The position numbers and the translations under genes were made by a program. Below are positions 58,901 through 64,000 of a stretch of DNA of 64,000 nucleotides, in pieces. Under the pieces are notes generated by a model. The model saw only the letters and a list, made by a program, of their open reading frames with translations. It did not search any database and was not told where the DNA came from. Origin of the DNA: Toxoplasma gondii ME49 (lineage: Eukaryota > Apicomplexa > Conoidasida > Eucoccidiorida > Sarcocystidae); NCBI RefSeq assembly GCF_000006565.2, contig NC_031476.1, positions 5,765,900 to 5,829,899 on the forward strand, given 5' to 3'. Position 1 is the first letter of the stretch, and every line of letters begins with the position of its first letter.

Positions 58901-61900
58901 TACTATTTAGACTGATCCGTTTCTGGGTGCTGTCAATATCTGTAGTAGTTGATTTCAACTCATATGCAATAACTTTCGGTTAAGCTGCCTGACATAAGCA
59001 AAGCGGCCTAAACAAAGAACGCTTCAGACCAAGTAGCAAAACCTTGTGGGGCTGCCGGACATTATTTTGACGCGCTGTCATAAAGGAAATGAACTATAGG
59101 AATATACGGACACTATCTGAGGCAACTGATGCCTGTGTAGCATTCACGCCATGTTTTGCGCCTAGGGCGAGACTTCTGAACTTCTCCTCAGTTGGAATTT
59201 GTGTTGATCTCTCGAAGACAGTTGGCCTGTGCGTGACTGGAGACTGCGTCGGTAAGCCTCGGAACAGTCGATGCAGCAGCAGCTCGTAGATGGATTTTCT
59301 CTGCAAGTTTCCTGCGAAGCAATTATGTTATTATGACCCTTCGTGCGTACACCATTTCCAAATCACTTTTCAAATCGACACGTGCCTGGCCACCTGAAAG
59401 CTATTAAGCTGAAGCCGGTCGTCCTCGCAGTCACCCGCTATGCACCACTCTTGTGCATCGAACGGGAATCTGATAGCAGATAGCACGACGTAAACAGTCA
59501 GCCACTACAACAGCCATGTGGAGAACTTGTGCTGTGACCCACCTTACAATTTCTTATGTTATCTACTCGTTCGGCGCGCAGGTATTCTAGTAATACACAC
59601 GGCGTTTGACTGGTTAACAGTGCTAGACGATGGAGACAGCGGTCTTCTGACAGTAGGAGGCGTGCTTTCTGTTGAGATCTTCGCTGTACCACAAAAACCG
59701 ATCATGCTTCAAGATTGGACTGTCAGGGTGCTCCCTACAGAGGGGAGAAGCCTCCGGAAGCTCCCATCCGTATTCACAGGCAAGCCTGTCAACCAATTAA
59801 ATATTCGCTGTCTGTGTAGGGTGTGCCTCTTCAACACCTCCGGAGGAAGGGTAGGCAGGTATGGAAATGCATGATATCGAGTGTGCTGGATGGCTGGTTT
59901 CCTCCGAGATAACTCATCACACTGCATCGAAACGGGTGAGGGGGCATATCCACGAGAAAGGCAGATGGCGAGTGCCAAGGTTTCATGCACATGCTGCTGA
60001 GTAAAGGACGGGTGACGCCACACTGTTTTTGTTCGTGAAAAGGGAGCAGGTAAACTGTTTAAGCTGTGCCTGACGAGCGACCACACTTCAAAATGCCTCA
60101 CTCTTTGGCAGGGCTTTAAAACTCTTCTCTATCGACGCAGATAATCTCGAAAAGGACACAGATAGATTCATCTGCACGTGTACCCATCCGTGCACATCTG
60201 CAATTCCACCAGCACGTAGATCTAAGCAGTACATACTTTGTCGGCGGTGTCACGAATATGATACTGTACATGCTGCCCTGACTTCGTCGCCGTTCCTGTT
60301 ATTTTTCTTTCCTTCTCAACAGCAGGCTCTGTGCGCAGTGCTTGCCATTGTGTGCAGAAGATGCAGAAAGAGCAGCCGCTTTACCGAGCAAAGTTTGCTT
60401 CACGTTTTCATCCGAAGTAGTACTGGATCAAGCAACGCGTGTAATGTTTGATTCGCCGACAGGCTGGTCCATTGCTGCTGCATCCCGCGCTCCAGGGTCG
60501 GGTGAAAACTGGCCCATGTGACAAAGCATCGTTTTGTTCTACCGGAACAAATCTGAGACAATTCCGGAGAGGACTGTCACTTTTAACGACAGGGCAGAGT
60601 CTGCTACTGGCGCTCAGTTATATTGCACTAGCAAGTAACACGCGCACTCGTTCCCTTGAGTATCTGGTAGAACCGACGCGCTTTCTGTCTCTCCGGATCA
60701 CTGATGGGCACTTGCTAAGCGTCAGGAGATTTATTAACAAGCAGTATGTGCTTCCTTCGCACACTTACGACCTGATATTTGTCACGCGCAACTGCTGAAC
60801 ACAAAACGAGACTGTTGCAAGAGAAAATGAACTCTCTAACAAACAAAATGGATCCACCGCGTAAAAAAACATTCTACAAGCTTTCGAGTTAATGCACCAC
60901 TGCAGTTTAGCGCAGAACAGACAGGAGTAGCTGTTGGTGCTAGGCATTGCGATTACGTGTTACTGGGTGACTATGAGCAGCTGAAGAGGTGAAATGTGTA
61001 TCCAATTCAACATGTCTGTTCGGCAGACCGACTTTGCCGTTCAGGGATCTAGGTATTTTCTCAGAGTGGCTGCAGCCAGGCTTTGGAAAGTATAAGAATG
61101 GCAATATAGTTTATAGATCACGTGAAAAAGTGTGGTACTTCGCCGTAATGGAGTGGTGGAATAGATACCCTTCGCATGCCACCCCGTTAGTGCGGACTAC
61201 AGCGTGTCTTCTTTTGCAGGTAGGCTGGTGGGACCCGAGGCAAAATCGCTGGAGAACCGACATGATCTCAAACGTTCAGTTTGACAGGGAAGGCAGCAAG
61301 GTATCTTTCGAGACCACTAATCTCTCGAAGTTTACCCTGCTGCAGCCGAGAACTCTCGATATCCCGTACAGGTTAGCGAAACGTTTTGCTCTGAAACGAG
61401 ATGCTGCCTCTCCAGGGAAATCCGCCACGTACGCCAGCCGGGCAAATCTAACAGCAGATGTGTACTGTGAGTTTTTCGAAAGACAGCAAAAAAGGTCGGG
61501 ACGGAGGAAATGACCCGGCAAAGCCACTAACCACTAACACGCTGCTACGAAACGTAGTACTCGTGGAGTTCAGGGCAAAGAAGAATCCGGAGGCTTTTCA
61601 TTTTCACTATCTATCTTGAAGTGTAGAAGGACAAGGATTCAGTGCTCTTTTGTATTGTCAGGAATTGGCACTGTCGAGCCTTGCTAGGAGATGCAGCGGA
61701 GCTTCGCCTGCGCACTCGCAGATTTAATTTAAAATTCATTCTCTCCAAGGTATTCCTTCGCTGTATCAGAATATCAGAAACCCAGGATGCACGCATAAGC
61801 AATAAATCAGACACTGCATAAATATTTACGCTGCATTCAAAGGCATGGAAGGCGACCTTGCCTGGCTCATTTTCCGCATGGTTCATTAGGACGGAGTCCG

Positions 61901-63982
61901 AATCGTCGACCCACCATGCGAGGGGCTCTCCGAAATTGCTGAAAAAGTTGAGTCTCCAGCATCGCTGCTTGCTAAATTGAGGAGGTGTGCTCAGCCGACC
62001 CGACCTACCAGCTTTTCAACAGATCAGCCTGCGTTCTGCTATTAGCCGTTCCCAAGTTTCAGCACGACAGTCTCGCACCGATGGTGTTTGCACTGCTTTA
62101 CAAGGCTAGTCAATTCTTTGCTTTAGCATGTCCACATCTACGACGAGTCTCCCTTAACTCTTCGCTGAGGGTTTTAGCCGTGAACCACAAGCTAGGCGCT
62201 TGTGAAATGAATGACTGCAAAGCCCACTGAGCGCTATATAGCCGTCTAATCGGCGCCGTGAAGAAGCCATTCACTTACACAGGCAAAACGTAGACAGTAC
62301 TTACGACATGTCCCGATCAAACTCGAACTTGTTCCCAATTCGTTTTTCTCGCTTCAGAAAGCGCTTAGCAAGATGCGACTTAGGCCTACACTTACCGAGC
62401 TTGTGTCAGGAACAAAACTTCAAAGGGTTGACTTCTACTTATCGCGCCAGTCTTCCCCTATTGCCACCCGGACACCAATTGCCTGCTGTGGGTGTCGCCG
62501 ACAGGAGAATGAGAAAGCTGTCCAGACACCGCTGGCCACGAAATCGTTCTTGGTTGTCTGGTTGTCGCAGATGGGGGTTGAATCTTGTTCCTCTAGAAGC
62601 AGATGCATGCTCGCTAGGTATTCAGAGGAAAGACACCAACGTTGAAAGGGAAGCATGCCGACAGCTCGGACTTGTAGCGTCTTTCTTCGATTTCTGTCCA
62701 GCCACGGAGGCGACATGCCTCCATGCAGGTAAGCGGCTTATCCATTGGTGCGAATGCCACAGGTGCACAACACAGAAGTCAAAGACGTACCGAAAGACAG
62801 AAAACCAAATCTGGTAGACGCTGTCTGTGAGTGTGGCCTCTTCGTCGTTTTTCCTTCCCGGTCAAGTTTGAGCACCGATAGCTCCGCTTCAACGAAACAT
62901 CACAGACAGCGTAACATATGTATACCGTTATATGTATGTCAGTGTATATTCGTTTCCGGAGACTCAAGCTTGGTTCTACGTTCAGTTCGTGCTGATTCTC
63001 TTCTCTACACGTTTCTCATCAACAGGGTTTTGCTTTTGCGGGTAGAGTTGGACACAGTGATTCGACAAGCTCAGGAAAAGCAGACCAGAGACGAACTAAA
63101 CAAAGCAGCTAAGAGATGAGTGGCAGTCCCATGCAGGCACGAATCTCGTTTGCCCCTTCTTGCTTACCAGATGAAATAGGCGTAAGGCTAAAAGAAAATG
63201 TCTGGTGTGAACACCTGGATTCCAATGACACGGAGCTAGATCCGGAATGTGAGACCGTCGTATTCCGGCCAGGACAATGCAAGTAAGAACCAGCAAAGCA
63301 GCTCTGTAGAGTCTAGATGTATCGTGGTGCTGATGAGATTCTCTAGACCACACAGAGCCTCTATTCTCCCAAAACATGGAGTTTCCTTGAAACTGAACAC
63401 ATGTACAAACGATATAAATATGCAACAATAGAAATCTCGGCACCCATCTGTGTCGCAGTTATGTGCACCACAACTGTTATTCGTGCCGTTGCAAGGGTCA
63501 CATTAGCTAACCGGGAGAGGAGGAAAACAACACAGGTCTCGTGGAAGCCTCACATGGAAGAACGGAGGCATCGTCTTGCGTTTCTTCTTCCTGGTCGATG
63601 CAAGCATCCAGCCGACTAGAGATCAGTCCCACAGAAACAACCCTTTCATGACAACCAAGTAATCTACTCTTTTCAGCCCGGGTAGTTATACCTGTGTCTG
63701 TCCTGACTCTTTCAATGCCAATTTCCTTGGTAAATCTGTTTGCTTTTTAGGTACCTGATAAAACATTCAAAAGCCGTACCACTGGAGGATAATCCGAGGA
63801 ACGATCCAGAAATCCGGCACTACACAACAGCGCATGCGTCCCTGTTTCAGTGCCTGATGAGCCGAACACATTCTGAGAGAGCACGACGAAAGCTTTCGGA
63901 TGCTTCTTGCCCAGAACTTGCTCTGGTTGTGCCTGAATTTTTCATGCTCTTGAAGATCTTGTCGTTCACAGTAGCGGTCTAG
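55904..63982 (+). CDS. DNAI7: Axonemal dynein-associated protein DNAI7 (CASC1/IC97) homologue
   Basis: Cilium and flagellum protein needed for inner-arm dynein assembly. In coccidia the only flagellated stage is the microgamete. Exons by splice consensus, phase and order of human DNAI7 motifs: 55904-56012, 56453-56759, 57285-57423, 58176-58238, 58684-58820, 59192-59251, 59582 to about 59769, 61065-61089, 61220-61371, 61662-61749, 62358-62449, 62571-62728, 63171-63282 and 63751-63982 (TAG). Landmarks: basic N-terminus MSSRVKAKKAIKNEVEYKAA; DDKNRRTFCREYVAKMF; SVRIGVWGSMNVKGLR; LLTVGGVLSVEIFAVPQKP; VGWWDPRQNRWRTDMISNV; TTNLSKFTLLQPRTLDIPYR; GLNLVPLEADA; REACRQLGLVASFFDF; C-terminal LFQCLMSRTHSERARRKLSD. 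About 620 residues are placed; human DNAI7 has roughly 700. Two joints are unresolved: exon 1 to exon 2 is off by one base, and 59770-61064 may hide an exon or use a GC donor at 59780. Family identity is strong; the exact model is provisional. Confidence 0.82.
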
Positions 63983-64000
63983 CGGGAAAAAGAGAAGCTG

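Noticed and set aside
62745..63119. Open frame ending VLLLRVELDTVIRQAQ as a DNAI7 exon
   Set aside because: The donor at 62729 joins 63171 in phase and gives the expected DNAI7 order; this frame lies in that intron.

Overview
The window is nuclear DNA of an apicomplexan, almost certainly Toxoplasma gondii or a very close coccidian. The genes are intron-rich, with GT-AG introns, pyrimidine-rich leaders, long disordered Ser/Ala/Arg/Pro stretches and (TA)n tracts inside introns. The strongest marker is a 134-residue essential myosin light chain of the MyoA glideosome that reads as TgELC1. There is no prokaryotic-style operon structure. I found no rRNA, tRNA, CRISPR array or intact mobile element.

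Six genes are supported. (1) 930-6304, minus: mu subunit of the AP-3 clathrin-adaptor complex, eight exons visible, with the last exon off the left edge. (2) 12152-23992, plus: a 2,221-residue Ser/Thr phosphatase in twelve exons. It has a long disordered N-terminus, an EF-hand, a PPKL/BSU1-like catalytic domain and a disordered C-tail. (3) 25722-26774, minus: a single-exon, membrane-anchored protein with an acidic tail and no assigned function. (4) 30712-31904, minus: ELC1, two exons. (5) 35609-41740, plus: a mitochondrial-type long-chain polyprenyl diphosphate synthase (Coq1, ubiquinone side chain), nine exons. (6) 48108-50330, minus: a TTF-type zinc-finger protein of hAT-transposase origin. 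A seventh gene, 55904-63982, plus, is a homologue of DNAI7/CASC1/IC97, an axonemal inner-arm dynein assembly protein. It has at least fourteen exons and ends 18 bases before the right edge.

Layout: AP-3 mu and the phosphatase diverge from a 5.8-kb leader region (6305-12151). The phosphatase and the membrane protein converge at 24-25.7 kb. ELC1 and Coq1 diverge from 31905-35608. Coq1 and the zinc-finger gene converge across a 6.4-kb gene-poor stretch (41741-48107). The zinc-finger gene and DNAI7 diverge across 5.6 kb with no recognisable gene (50331-55903).

The genes do not form one pathway. They cover vesicle sorting, Ca2+-linked dephosphorylation, gliding motility, ubiquinone synthesis, DNA binding and the flagellum of the male gamete. 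Exon boundaries were set by hand from splice consensus, reading-phase continuity and family conservation. The phosphatase, Coq1 and ELC1 models close in frame from ATG to stop. AP-3 mu closes in frame as far as the left edge. DNAI7 has two unresolved joints. Proteins compared from memory were human AP3M1, plant BSU1, human DNAI7 and TgELC1; no search was run.
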